In this document: in pieces, positions 35,970 through 47,147 of the stretch
Layout of the letters: every line of letters starts with the position of its first letter
Position numbering within the stretch: the stretch's first letter is position 1
DNA from: Aotearoamyces nothofagi
Taxonomy: Eukaryota > Ascomycota > Leotiomycetes > Leotiales > Tympanidaceae
Assembly (NCBI GenBank): GCA_015345905.1
Contig: JADDTR010000001.1
Coordinates: 310,001-374,000 of the forward strand
DNA: 64,000 nucleotides
Direction of reading: 5' to 3'
Translations under genes and position numbers: made by a program
Notes under the pieces: model-generated
What the model saw: only the letters and a program-made list of their open reading frames with translations
Database searches by the model: none
Told to the model about the DNA's origin: nothing

Positions 35970-37072
35970 CCTACTTTCCAGGCCTGCGAAGCCTTCCTGC
36001 GTAGGCCCTTTACGAATTACTGTAATTGTGACAAGTTGATGGTTCGCCGGGTCCGGCGAGATTACTGGCTCTGGACCTTCCGGACCACACCCCTACAGTC
36101 TGTATGTACGGTACATGTACTTATGTAGATAATGTACAGTAAGTACACTGCATCCTCTAAGCACGACTGCATATACTGTACAGTGCCATGGAGCGCTGAT
36201 TTGGGTGCTCGTGCAGCTAAGATGCTCGTTACTTACCTTGACTTCTTTGGTATTGGGTACCTGATACGGCAACTGCTTCGCTGGCTTCGGCGCAAAGCGG
36301 CTTGTGGTGTCTTGCCTAGCAGCTCTGTCGAGAGTCGAGCCTGTCGACAGAGGGATGTGTGGTTTGGTCTTTGGTGTGCAAAGGAATTTACAAATGCCGA
36401 GGCGAGGTGATGCTAGCGCTCCTGTTGAGGATTGCCGATCACCTCTAATCTCCCTGACACCTCATAAATTCGCAGATCAACTCTCATTCCAACTTCCAAG
36501 CCGCCTTACCACTCTTGACTCTTGAAACGTCAACATGGGCCGATGACGATGATTGAGGGTCGAGCATCCTAACACCCGTCTGGAGTAGAGCGCGAGGGTG
36601 TACTGTAGACTGGTCATGCTGATCAGAGCTCTTACCAAGTCGGTCGGTACTGGGGTGCCAAGTGGGCTATTATTGTTCGCAGCTCCTGACAGACTACAGG
36701 TACTCCCTGCCACAGCCTACTAAGCACACCTGTCAAATCCTGTTTAACAGGCCCTGCCTCCGTGAGTCTACTGCACTGTACAGTAGTACAGTAGGTGCAG
36801 TACAGCACAGTTGCTTGCAGAGTACCCCACTCTGGCGCACTGCTGCAAGTCATGTTTCCTTCCAGCGAGGCAATCGATGGACCCCGCAGTCCGCACGGCA
36901 CGTCCCTTGGATACCGAGAGGATACAGCAGTAGTGGTGTCGCACACCGGCTACACCAGCACTACTGTACTTCAGCTTGTCCTTACGATAGCGGCAGCAGC
37001 GCTTCCAGCTATCTATATACATGAGGTAGGTGGACGGCTACGCGGAGGAATGATAGAGCGGTGAGCAGTGAT

Positions 37073-37096
37073 ACAAGCACAAGCACAAGCACAAGC
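37073..37096. repeat. (ACAAGC)4 hexanucleotide array
   Basis: Four perfect ACAAGC units. Confidence 0.95.
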
Positions 37097-37579
37097 GTAG
37101 GTATGGGTAAGGTAAGATAAGCATGAGATATTTATTGCACCACCAGCTGTTGTGGTCCTACTCTTATTCGACCCCTAATTTCCAACGTTGCTGGCAGAAG
37201 CTCGTAATAGAGTACAGGTAGTACGACATAATACAAAATTAGATAATACGTGGGCGCCCTTGGTTGTGCCAAGAACGACGCTCGTATGAGAAGCATTCTC
37301 ACTGCTGATATCCAAGGGTCTTTTCAATTCTGCAGGGAGCTGTCGGTCCAGCGGGCAGAAGCGACTGACTGCAGGAAGTTCGATCTACCGAGTGTGTGAG
37401 AGTGCTGATGTGCGTATCACCACTCATAAAAAGTGCGCTTGCTGCATTGCATCTAAGACGCAAAGCAAGCAAGATACGGTTTTGAGCGATTTATGTCCGC
37501 CTGTCGTTTTAGAATGACAGATCCGGTGTATGAGTACTGTTTTGGGGGAAATGATGGCGATGTACACCGCCCTGCAAGG

Positions 37580-37736
37580 TCACGTGTGAAATCATACGTG
37601 ATATGTATTTCTTTACAGCTCTCAGTTCTCTGTCGTTGCCATAAGGTTAATATAGTTGAGGTTTTTGAGAGATATTATCTTTATTTACTCAATAATGGAT
37701 AATATATTACAATGCTTCCCATCTATTCCACGTGAC
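37580..37736. promoter_or_regulatory. Two CACGTG E-boxes upstream of ATP16
   Basis: TCACGTGT begins at 37580 and CCACGTGA lies at 37728-37735, about 105 bp before the ATP16 ATG. TCACGTG is the core bound by Cbf1/CBC-type bHLH factors, which in yeasts act on respiratory and sulfur genes. The match is seen; binding is inference. Confidence 0.45.
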
Positions 37737-37840
37737 CAGGTAATGCCAAGCAAAAGCGAAGCGAGAACATGGAGAGTCGCGGACTCCCAAGCTGTCCCGA
37801 CGACTTAATACGCAACAGTCAATTGAAACCGCCGCACATA

Positions 37841-38635
37841 ATGAATTCCCTCCGTATTGCTCGTGCGGCTCTGCGAGTGCGCTCTGCAGCTATTAAGGTC
37901 CCATTACAGCGTAGAGGATACGCCGAGGCCGTGTCGGATAAGGTCGGTCATCCGGAGTCAAGGTCTCGGGGACATTGCTAACTTCTACAGATCAAGCTGA
38001 GCTTGAACCTACCGCATCAGGTATGTGTGATGTAGCGCCCCATGATTAGGGCTAGCAGGTTCAATGGCATACGACAAAAATGCGGCCAATGTGAACTTGA
38101 TGGGATGGTCGTGGCCGGGACAGTTCGAGGATACATGTGCTGACTATTCATCTTCAGGCTATCTACAAATCCCACGATGTTGTCCAGGTTAACCTTGCCG
38201 CCGAATCCGGAGATATGGGTGTTCTAGCCAACCACGTTCCAGCTATTGAGCAGTTGAAGCCGGGTCTCATCGAGGTTATTGAGGAGAGCGGTGGAAGCAA
38301 GCAATTCTTCTGTACGTTGACCCACTATTGTGAGCATCAATTCGACACTGACTGACGATTTACTATCTACACAGTGTCCGGAGGATTCGCCATTGTCCAG
38401 CCAAACTCGGTTCTCAGCATCAATGCTGTTGAGGGCTTCCCACTCGAAGACTTCAGCCCCGAGGCTGTACGATCACAACTCTCAGAAGCACAAAAGATCT
38501 CAAGTGGTGGCGGAAGCCCACAAGAGATTGCTGAGGCCAATATTGAAATCGAGGTAAGCAGATTTCATTGTGCTGTTGAGCTCATTATTGATGATAATAC
38601 AGGTTTTGGAGAGTCTGCAAGCAGCTCTGAAGTAA
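37841..38635 (+). CDS. ATP16: Mitochondrial F1F0-ATP synthase delta subunit
   Basis: Five exons, 37841-37942, 37991-38020, 38158-38311, 38375-38553 and 38603-38635, give 165 aa, the usual length. The N-terminus MNSLRIARAALRVRSAAIKV is a basic presequence ending near RRGYAEA. The mature protein has KLSLNLPHQAIYKSHDVVQVNLAA, GDMGVLANHVPAIEQLKPG, FFLSGGFAIVQPNSVLSI and the C-terminal helices ending LESLQAALK. The delta subunit sits in the central stalk of F1 and is needed for coupling. Exon 2 is only 30 nt. Intron 1 (37943-37990) uses the donor AAG|GTCGGT, unlike the other introns, but only this junction gives DKIKLSLN. Confidence 0.95.
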
Positions 38636-38970
38636 GGAGGTTTATGAGACTGGCCGTGAACCAAATGGGCATTAGAATCAATACCGTGTATATCAGAGAG
38701 GCTAGTTGAGTACAGCTTCGTGTCAAAAAAAATCCTATTGAAGCCGAGCGGTCGTACCTTCCATGGTTGAGTGTTTGAATTCTGTGCGTGTCCGTTAAGT
38801 AGCTCTGTCGCATACCCTCTTATTTATCCTTAGTATTTGCACTCAGTAAGTTACCAAGTGTCTTCTGGGGCAGTTCGCTGCCACATTGAGGCTCTTACTA
38901 TGCTTTTTTCCGTCATAAACATTAATACCCAATATTATCTCTCAATGTCTTGGACAATTTGACACTGGCA
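38636..38970. promoter_or_regulatory. Intergenic ATP16 / Cys-His-rich gene
   Basis: 335 bp between tandem plus-strand genes. It holds the ATP16 3' UTR and the promoter of the next gene, with a short upstream ORF at its end. Confidence 0.5.
38945..38962 (+). promoter_or_regulatory. Mini upstream ORF before the Cys/His-rich gene
   Basis: ATG TCT TGG ACA ATT TGA encodes five residues, is out of frame with the main ORF, and ends eight bases before its ATG. It would reduce or gate translation if it is in the leader. Confidence 0.45.
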
Positions 38971-41424
38971 ATGTCAAATCCATGGCCATCAGCATCAGAT
39001 CGGATGATCAACTATGACTCGACGTCTGACATTTCTCCATTGACGACATCGCGCCATGCTAATAGTGTAGTCGCCCGAGGGAGGGTCGCCACTCGAGTTG
39101 TGCATCTCCAGAGCCTTGAAACGCCCTCAAAAACCGGCCCTTCTCCACTCCAAACTGCTCGTCGGCGGCGTGATGATAGTCGATCGGGATGTGGGCAGCA
39201 CAGCTCCCTTCAATTTGCTCGACCTGTTTCTCGAACATTCAAACCCGACGATTTAAAAACTCCTGAGCCAGCTCACACCCGAAATCATGTATCCACCGAG
39301 CCAAGACTTGAATGGGACCGTACTTCTGGAATACATGGACAACTGAGGCCAAGGGGATTTGAAAGCAGAACTCAACATGACGTTATGAATCCCTATGCCA
39401 TCATATTCAACAGCAAGTCAAAGAAGAACATACAGCATAATTATAGCCATGGCCAGTTAGAGACCAGTGCAGCTAAGACCAGTAGATCCACAAATGACTT
39501 GAAAGGGCAGCAGGATCCATCAGTAGCTGGTGAATACGCCGATACCTCAAAGAGTCTGGATAATGCACCCCGACAAGAGGATAGCTACTTTTCAGACGAA
39601 TGGGTTTCTGGAGATACTACGTCTACGATACGGCACCGTAGAGTGAAGGGTGTATACAGCCACTACAGCGTCCAACCTCCTGGTCTCGCGTCGCCTCCAA
39701 AATATGGTCATGGACACAAGGAGATAGCTCAATTTGTTAGGGAAAAAAGATTCTGCCATGTCTGCTCATGCGAGAATGGCACCGAAACCAAATGCAGGAG
39801 ATGTGGGCACCGCATGTGCAATGACTGTCATAGTCACTCTTCGCAGGCGAACATACTCCAAGAAGAGGAGAGTCTTGTACAACGACAAGAGGAAGTCCAT
39901 GCTCTTCGGGCTCAGGAGGCCAAACGCCGTGGATCCCGGATGACTCCACCAAAATATATCGAGCTACCTCCTCTCAGACTTCCTAAAGTACGAGGCATCG
40001 CTCCAAATTCTGGTAGTAGTACGGGCTCCATATATACGCAGTCTTCTCGACTTCTGCCCATTGCTGTAAGAATGAGCCAACCTTCTGCCAATGATACTAT
40101 ACAACGCAATCGAAACCATCTAAGCGAATCACAGTCGAGCTCATATTCTGATGATCCCAATTCGTGCCAAAGCCCAAGCTGTCGTGCCACTCATTCTGGT
40201 CATCGACCTTACCGTCATAGTATATCTTGTACCAGCAAGAGACGTGGCCAATCTGAAGAGACTAAAAGTGGACATAACACAGCAACGATCAACATTAGTG
40301 AGCACCATCATCTGCATGACGAGTCTTCTGTCCATCCTCTTCCTGACGATGAAGAGGCCTATAATAGTAGTCATAATATTTCCTCCAATATTCTTTACGA
40401 TCATTTGGCTGAGAGATTGGAACAGTCTCTATCGAAGAATGAACTTTCTCGCCCGCCAGAATATGTTGAGTGTCACGGATACCCTAAAACTGGACATGCT
40501 CGTCACACCAGCACAACTATTTCTGGTGTGGTTGGGGAGTGCCAGCACTGCTTGGATGATTGTAGGTGCGAAGCATGCCAGTATACGCACCACAATGTCC
40601 GCTGCTGTACACACGAGGACCACCAGGCAATGCCTCATATGCACCAAACGCCTCAAATACCTCCTCAGAGCCCCGAACTTGCCATTTCATCGCCATTGCT
40701 GACTCTAACAACACCTCCGCAAGCACCTCGAAATACGCTGCCGCGGCAGTCACCTCCTCGATTGGCTCAGGATGAAGAAGCTAATCTCTCAGTAACCATG
40801 CCGACACTGAAGAAGAACTTGACAACTCTTCACTGGATGAATGAACCGATCATAGAAGAGCACAGCGAGGTAGATACACAAGGCGTGGCATGCACGCACC
40901 CAGAATTGCATCGCAATGACACTGAGGAAATCGTCACTACAGCCTCTGGTCATCATGAGAGCTGTACCTACTGCGCTGGGCTTCCTCGTTCGCTCGTAAC
41001 GGGCGTTGTTGAAGCTTCAGACTCCGTATCTAGCAAGCGTCAGCCTCATTCTGACCGGCTGTCTACATTTGCCGACTTCCAGGATCGCGGTCGCGTCAAT
41101 GCCTTGACTGCGAGGAAGGAAGTTCGTGACCAGCAACAGGATTTGAAGGAAAGCGAGAACATTGATGAAAGCATGACTACCAGAGGTGAAGAAACTACAA
41201 CCCGGGACCTGGATCGCCGACGAAACGCTAGGTCAAGGGAGGTTGAGGTTGACGGTTCCAACCAACAGGCCCGAGAATTAACGACCTCAGTCTCGACTGA
41301 ACATAAAGACATTGCCGGGAATGAAGACTTTAGTGAGGTGGGTATTAAAGGTATCAGCATTACTATCCACATGGAAGGCAGGGATGATTTGGTTATCAAG
41401 GCGAACTTGGAACAAGGAGTTTGA
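38971..41424 (+). CDS. Unrecognised Cys/His-rich protein with putative zinc-binding modules
   Basis: A single exon of 817 aa from the ATG at 38971 (the frame is open to 38950 but starts there with TTG). Three Cys-rich islands stand out. The first, about residues 261-290, has FCHVC, a Cys pair KCRRC and MCNDC, a plausible two-zinc module. The second, about 524-555, has CQHCLDDCRCEAC followed by HHNVRCCTHEDH. The third, near 661-668, is HHESCTYC. Between them the protein is hydrophilic, rich in Ser, His, Arg and Pro, and likely disordered. The last 150 residues are charged and helical (LTARKEVRDQQQDLKESENIDE) and end in a beta-like ISITIHMEGRDDLVIKANLEQGV. I recognise no family. A zinc-binding adaptor or nuclear protein is possible. 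It lies between ATP16 and CDH1. Confidence 0.85.
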   Translation: MSNPWPSASDRMINYDSTSDISPLTTSRHANSVVARGRVATRVVHLQSLETPSKTGPSPLQTARRRRDDSRSGCGQHSSLQFARPVSRTFKPDDLKTPEPAHTRNHVSTEPRLEWDRTSGIHGQLRPRGFESRTQHDVMNPYAIIFNSKSKKNIQHNYSHGQLETSAAKTSRSTNDLKGQQDPSVAGEYADTSKSLDNAPRQEDSYFSDEWVSGDTTSTIRHRRVKGVYSHYSVQPPGLASPPKYGHGHKEIAQFVREKRFCHVCSCENGTETKCRRCGHRMCNDCHSHSSQANILQEEESLVQRQEEVHALRAQEAKRRGSRMTPPKYIELPPLRLPKVRGIAPNSGSSTGSIYTQSSRLLPIAVRMSQPSANDTIQRNRNHLSESQSSSYSDDPNSCQSPSCRATHSGHRPYRHSISCTSKRRGQSEETKSGHNTATINISEHHHLHDESSVHPLPDDEEAYNSSHNISSNILYDHLAERLEQSLSKNELSRPPEYVECHGYPKTGHARHTSTTISGVVGECQHCLDDCRCEACQYTHHNVRCCTHEDHQAMPHMHQTPQIPPQSPELAISSPLLTLTTPPQAPRNTLPRQSPPRLAQDEEANLSVTMPTLKKNLTTLHWMNEPIIEEHSEVDTQGVACTHPELHRNDTEEIVTTASGHHESCTYCAGLPRSLVTGVVEASDSVSSKRQPHSDRLSTFADFQDRGRVNALTARKEVRDQQQDLKESENIDESMTTRGEETTTRDLDRRRNARSREVEVDGSNQQARELTTSVSTEHKDIAGNEDFSEVGIKGISITIHMEGRDDLVIKANLEQGV

Positions 41425-42707
41425 GATTGGAAATAGACTGAATGGGAGTTCGATCTTTCTTCATGGCAGGCTCCATGTCTTCTGCTGGTCAGATAATAAA
41501 CTGTCGCATACCAGTCTCTGTTTCTTTTCCTACGTGGATATCTCTTATGTGAGTGGCTGCGAGACCTGTTTGGTATTCAAGGGAGCGCGTGTCTTTGCGG
41601 TTAGTTGTCGCTCTTTGAGTGTAAATTCTGAACCTTCGATACCTAAAATCAAAACAATTGCGCAAGGGTTTACCGCAAAATACTGGTGCTATACAGGCTC
41701 AGAAGTAGCTACGCCGTACGTTTAGTTGTTTTGACTGACAACACGTGTATTACTTGTATCCCCGAGTCCTTGCATGCAGATGAGCGAAATATACGCGCCA
41801 TCGCATCCAGGCGAGCGAATCCACCCCTGGCCAACACCATCGGCCACTAGGAGGTCAGCTTTTCGCGTTACAGCTCCAGATCTCTTTCACAACAGAGCCC
41901 GTACAGGCTGAAACGGCTTTTGCTATTTGGGGTAATTGTTGTGATCGTGAGGTGCATTATTGAGGGCGGTACTACAGAGCAAATAGCGAACGACGCGACG
42001 TGATGTTATTGTGAGGAAGCCAGATATGTGACCTATGTAGAAAGTGACAAGCTAACAAGGAGACTGATTTGACGACTCTGACACTGCGCGACCATGCTGC
42101 GAAGAGAATTACTTGCCTTTTGGCTACCTGCGACAGTGAGAAATTATCATTGTTCTTCAGTTAATGTTGAAATCGTCATATGTTTGACGCCCTACAACGT
42201 CGATTGAAGAATAGCCGTCGCTAGGTACCAAGGTAGGATAGAAGCTAAATACGGTTAGCGCCCGTCGCGGAATAAGGTATCCCCCTACCAGCTGGAGATG
42301 ATCAAGAATTACAATTACAACAAGACGAAGCTTCGAACCGGGCGAAGACTTGCTTGCAGTTGAAGGAGGAGCACTGCCAAAGGTATTAGAGCCTTGAGAC
42401 TAGCTCTTTTGCAGTCTTTGATAGCTGTATTGACGGCCAGAACGACTCTTTCCGAATATTATTGGCGATACGCAGTGGTGGCATAGCAACTGAGTCCGAG
42501 CTTTGATGATAACCCAACGACAGCGACATCGACAATAGAAACCTGGCGCATTACACATAAGTCAAAAAGGCCCAGCTGAACGACTTCGACGAATCAATAG
42601 CTCTGCGGAGCTGTCCGTAACGGCGCGAAGAGCCTAATAGCGCTCCCCTTCGCTGAGCGCTTCTCATCTACAACCTCACCTTTACGTCGATTGCGGCTAC
42701 CGTCAAC
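41425..42707. promoter_or_regulatory. Long intergenic region upstream of CDH1
   Basis: 1.28 kb between tandem plus-strand genes, probably containing a long CDH1 leader and promoter. The last 500 bases are rich in CGA/GAC words. No ORF with a domain is seen. Confidence 0.45.
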
Positions 42708-44793
42708 ATGGGTGCCAATGAGGACACCGTCAGCTCTATTGCTTCAAATTCCTATATTACAAAAGCTAGCAATGCTCTGAATACGCCTCCAGTGGGAACA
42801 CCACCTCGTGCAGCCTCCCCACTACCTGCCGCGGAGAAACGCCGTGTAGAGAGGAGTGGGAATATAATAAGAGGAGGCCGAGAAATGACTCCCGAGGTAG
42901 CAGTGGATCCGAATGCGCTGAGCAAGGCCCTGTTGCGCGAGTTTGAAGGCGAAAGCAGATCGAGAGATGTTACACCAGGCGGAAGTCCGAGTAGAAAGCG
43001 GCAAAGGATATATGGCGATAGGTGAGCAGCAGATTTCCCAGGTTGTTATGAGAAAAGGACACAAGAATTACAATATGGAATGAGCATGGGGTGCCGATGT
43101 TCAAAAGATTGCATTCTGAAGTGGACCGTTGTCAAGCTCACGTAGCTACCATGCCAGGCTCCATCCGTGGTTGGAGTGTCCTATGTATATCGGGACAGAC
43201 AAGTTGGAAACGTTTACTAACTCACCTTTTTTAGGTTCATCCCGAATCGGGAAGGACAAGACCTCCAGGCTAGTTTCAGTTTACTACATGATGATGGTTC
43301 TCCTGCGACTCCATCAAGGACAAAGAAGCGGACTCCGCATGGCGAGCTTCATTTCCAGAAGAGTGAGCTACCAATTCATGTGTGATTTAATATATCGGCT
43401 AATATGGTTATCAGCCGAAGAAGCAAATCGCATCTATTCCACCTTGCTCCGTTCGGAAATGTTTGACGGGACAATTCCTCAACCTACCCCTCCAAGTCTG
43501 TCACCAGACCAAACATTACTCCCCTCATCACACTCAACAACCACTCATGACCCCACACGCTCTCATACACCGCCTAATAATTCATCTAACACTTCATTGC
43601 CGGCCTCTATAACTCCCTCAACCCCGCATAAAAACTTATTTACGTATATGTCTCCAAGACATCATACTAACATCCCTGGCCATCCTACGCCTTCTAGGAC
43701 GCCACAAAGTAGGCATGGACCGAACCTCAATGCGAGATCAGAGATATACAGTCTGTCTCCAGTGCGATATGGCAGCCAACAAATGTTGCTGAGTCCACGA
43801 AAACAACCCAGAGCCGTTAGCAAAGTGCCATACAAAGTTCTCGACGCACCTGACCTAGCAGATGATTTCTACCTCAATCTTGTTGACTGGGGAAGCAGCG
43901 ATGTTCTTGGTGTAGGACTTGGAAGTTGCGTTTATATGTGGAATTCCAAATCAGGCCGCGTGAATAAGCTTTGTGAGCTCGAGGATGACACTGTCACGAG
44001 CGTCAGCTGGATCCAGCGTGGTTCCCATATCGCAATTGGAACAGGCAAAGGGTTCGTCCAAATCTGGGATGCTGAACGTACTCGTCGCCTTCGTACTATG
44101 ACGGGACACACAGCTCGAGTTGGGGCTCTCGCGTGGAACGATCATATCCTCACCTCTGGCTCCCGTGATCGTCTCATCTATCACCGTGACGTACGCGCTC
44201 CTGACCAATTTCTCCGCAAGCTTGTAGGCCACAAACAAGAAGTTTGTGGCCTACGATGGAACTGTGATGATGGTCAGCTCGCCAGTGGTGGAAATGACAA
44301 CAAGCTGCTTGTCTGGGATAAGCTATCTGAAACCCCATTATGGAAATTCTCTGAGCATACGGCCGCTGTAAAGGCCATCGCATGGTCACCCCACCAGCAC
44401 GGTTTACTAGCTTCTGGTGGCGGCACAGCAGATCGCAAGATAATCTTCCACAACACGCTGACCGGAAGCGTAATCAATGAGATCGATACTGGCTCACAAG
44501 TTTGTAACCTAGCATGGTCAAAGAACTCGAATGAAATTGTCAGCACCCATGGATATAGCCAGAATCAAATTGTGGTGTGGAAGTACCCATCGATGACTCA
44601 AGTTGTGTCTCTTACAGGACATACATACCGTGTGCTATATCTTGCAATGAGCCCTGATGGAAGAGTCGTTGTCACGGGTGCGGGAGATGAAACATTGAGG
44701 TTCTGGAACGTTTTTGGAAGGAAGCCCGGTGCAAGAGGCGAGGACGGCGAAGGGGGTACTGGAAGGCTGGCCGACTGGGGAGTAATTCGGTGA
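42708..44793 (+). CDS. CDH1: APC/C activator Cdh1 (Hct1/Ste9/Fzr), WD40 protein
   Basis: Exons 42708-43021, 43235-43362 and 43415-44793 give 606 aa. The first intron is 213 nt, long for this window, and lies inside the C-box codons: the splice joins YGDR to FIPNREG, making the C-box DRFIPNR (about 104-110) that docks on the APC/C. After a Ser/Thr/Pro-rich linker with many SP/TP sites (CDK targets in this family) come the seven WD40 repeats (about 275-590; VSWIQRGSHIAIGTGKG, LTSGSRDRLIYHRDVR, LASGGNDNKLLVWD). The protein ends in WGVIR, the Ile-Arg tail that binds Cdc27. NIIRGGREMTPEVAVDPNAL upstream of the C-box is typical of fungal Cdh1 rather than Cdc20. It drives destruction of mitotic cyclins in late mitosis and G1. 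Confidence 0.96.
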
Positions 44794-45325
44794 TCTGGGT
44801 CTCGGTTAAAAAGACAACATCATATTGGTCCAACCGAAGAATGCCGTCTGCTATTCACAGGTATATATTGGAAGGAGAGGGCACTATTAAATCTGTCTGG
44901 CGTTTGGGCCTAGGATCTCGGACACACAGGACAGGACTGGAGCGGAGAGCGAGCACATGACATGAAACGAATATCGGGCGATCATTTGCAGCATCTGAGC
45001 GACTGCATATTGCATGGCGTATGGACAAAGCGAGCGCGCGGACATTATCTCAGCTTATTGCTGTACTTGTGCTACTAGCTTCCTACTCCACTGAGCTAGA
45101 TAGCTGGCTGAATCTGAGTAACGAATTTATCTCAGAATGTGTATTTGTACTGGTTACATTAAGATCGATCCCCAACGCCATCATGGTATATGCTAAAACC
45201 GAACAAGATCGCTGAAATATGTGCAGTGCGATAACCAGGAAATGGGTATTGGGCATAAAGAGCAGGCGGTACTACAATTTGATCGTGAAAGTAACAACTG
45301 AAGAAATCAAAATCAAATCCCCCAA
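44794..45325. other. Convergent intergenic (CDH1 / GPC1)
   Basis: 532 bp between the stop codons of convergent genes. Only 3' UTR sequence is expected; no gene seen. Confidence 0.5.
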
Positions 45326-47124
45326 CTACGCTGGTAAATCACCAATTTTCCTTTCCCTAGCAACGTCCTTGGCGCCACCATCAATGCCAGTGCTACCTCC
45401 GTCACGATCCTCGCTCAGTAAAGGGATCTTATCGACGCTTCTACTTCTCCTATGTAGATCCTGATCAGAGTTATCGACCCCACCTTCGTCTGAGGCACCT
45501 CCTCTAGCAAGTGCCCTACTGAGTTCGCTGCCCCCGGACGGCTCCACTTTCGGCGTCATCAACGGACTGGACATCATCATATCTGGACTATTCTGCCACT
45601 TTTGTACCTCGGCTTTCATCTTTTCAAGCTCGTTTTGGAAGCGTTTGCCAAACACATCAATATAATAGGTCGCGCCGTTATAAATACTCCAACAGAAGAC
45701 TACCATCAAAAATGCGGCGGAGGCATACCGATACCAGAACCATATCGGGCACGGGAGCATAGTGAGCACAGCGTAGGCGTATTGAATCAACATGAAGGCT
45801 GGTTCTTGCAGGTATTCGGGAAGGGAGATGACGAGCTTGCCGATCCAGGCCTTGGAGTAGGACTTTCGCAGCCAGGTGAAGGAGGTAGGACGGCCGGCTG
45901 CGATCTTCTCTCGCCGGCGGACGGTGATGAAGAAATGATAGGATAGTTGCCAGATAGCGTATGGGATAGTCGACCACAGAGTCATGGCTAAGAGGGAATA
46001 ATGTGTAGGCGAGCCTGGTGGTGAAGCCCGGATATTCCATATGGCAGGAAATTGCTTTTCTTGCAATTCGTCTGGTACAAGATGAACAATACAGTGAAGT
46101 GTTACACATGGCATAATGTGTATGAATAGACTGTATAAATATTAGAATGGTAAACTGGCATATATGACTTAAATGTTGAAACATACCTGGTCACTTTGTC
46201 CAAGGAGTGAAATACTAGGGAGTTTCGCCACATAGCAATAGCTATAGCATTGTTGCCAAAAGCCAAGCAATACGTGCTGATGAAAAGTCGTTTTGAGTTT
46301 GGAAATACCCAGAGACTGAGTAACAGGAGCAGGTTGACAAAGTAGCAGAGGTCGGCCAAAAAGTAGTGGTAGCCGCGCTTATGGTATGTATACCATCGAA
46401 CTGGCATGTAATATAGCAGTTGCGCAGTGTACCAAATATGGAAGTATTCTGGAAATCCACCGATGAGATAACCGCTTATGAATATATTGAGTACTCCTCC
46501 AATAAAAGAGGCTTTCTCTCTCAATGTGACTGCCTTAGTATCTTTCCATCGCTGGCCAAGTTTGTCAACACTTTCGCGCATCTTCTTCCGGTATTTATCT
46601 AACTGCTCATCGGCAGGTGGGACTCGTCTTCGCCATTCCTCCACAACACGCTCCTTTGCATAACTACTGCCCTTTTTGAGAGCTTCGCGCTGCCTTTTAA
46701 CCTTTCGGGTTTGAGCCGAGATATTCCTTTGGATCTTTTCAAGCTGCTGTGGAAGCGCAAAGTTGTCTAACAAGTCAAATACGGTCAGCCGGTCGAGAGG
46801 TGGAAATGCCTCCCAATCTTCTTGATATGAGCTGCTACCGGAGAAGGACGGATGTCGAGATATCCGCGGGCTACCCTCAGAAATAGGCCCAAAATTGGGC
46901 GTTTTGCTACCATCAGGAGGTGATGAGCTTGTGGATGAAGCGCTGCCTATCTGTGTGGCCTCCGGTGACAGACTATTCAAATCGTTTACAGCGTCCGCAT
47001 CTGTCCCAGGTATAGGCATTGGTTCTGACATTTCGGATATTGTTCTAAGAGGTGGGCACGAAGATTCGTAGAACGAGATGCGGCGCAATGCAGCAGCAGC
47101 TCTAAGTACTAAGATATCAGCCAT
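45326..47124 (-). CDS. GPC1: Glycerophosphocholine acyltransferase (Gpc1, DUF2838)
   Basis: Exons on the minus strand are 47124-46187 and 46130-45326 (intron GTATGT...ATACAG), giving 580 aa. Gpc1 transfers acyl groups from acyl-CoA to glycerophosphocholine, making lyso-PC in ER membranes. The family core is clear: FIGGVLNIFISGYLIGGFPEYF, WYTAQLLYYMPVRW, then several membrane helices, FGNNAIAIAMWRNSLVFHSLDKVTSLFIHIMP across the splice, and IWFWYRYASAAFLMVVFCWSIYNGATYYIDVFG near the end. The N-terminal 130 residues are Ser/Pro-rich and cytosolic, and the tail is hydrophilic. The start is uncertain: ATG at 47124 is the first in frame, but the ATG at 47031 (MSEPMPIPG) may be the real one because the 31 residues between look unlike the rest. 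Confidence 0.93.
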
Positions 47125-47147
47125 TATTCGAGAAAATAAACGACCAT
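47124..47147 (-). promoter_or_regulatory. Short upstream ORF overlapping the GPC1 start (TAATG)
   Basis: On the minus strand an ATG at 47147 opens a seven-codon frame whose TAA shares its last A with the ATG at 47124. The TAATG overlap is the layout that allows termination and re-initiation. Confidence 0.4.

Larger units (their letters stand above)
33959..37840. other. 3.9 kb gene-free zone rich in simple repeats
   Basis: The largest gap between genes here, between the divergent DUF2457 gene and ATP16. The left half is GC-rich and carries hexamer/heptamer tracts, a (CCTG)11 and a (CAGAGC)9 array (listed separately). From about 36060 to 36830 there are many TGTACAG/GTAC words. The ORFs follow repeat periods or look random. 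Both gene promoters must lie here. Confidence 0.6.
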
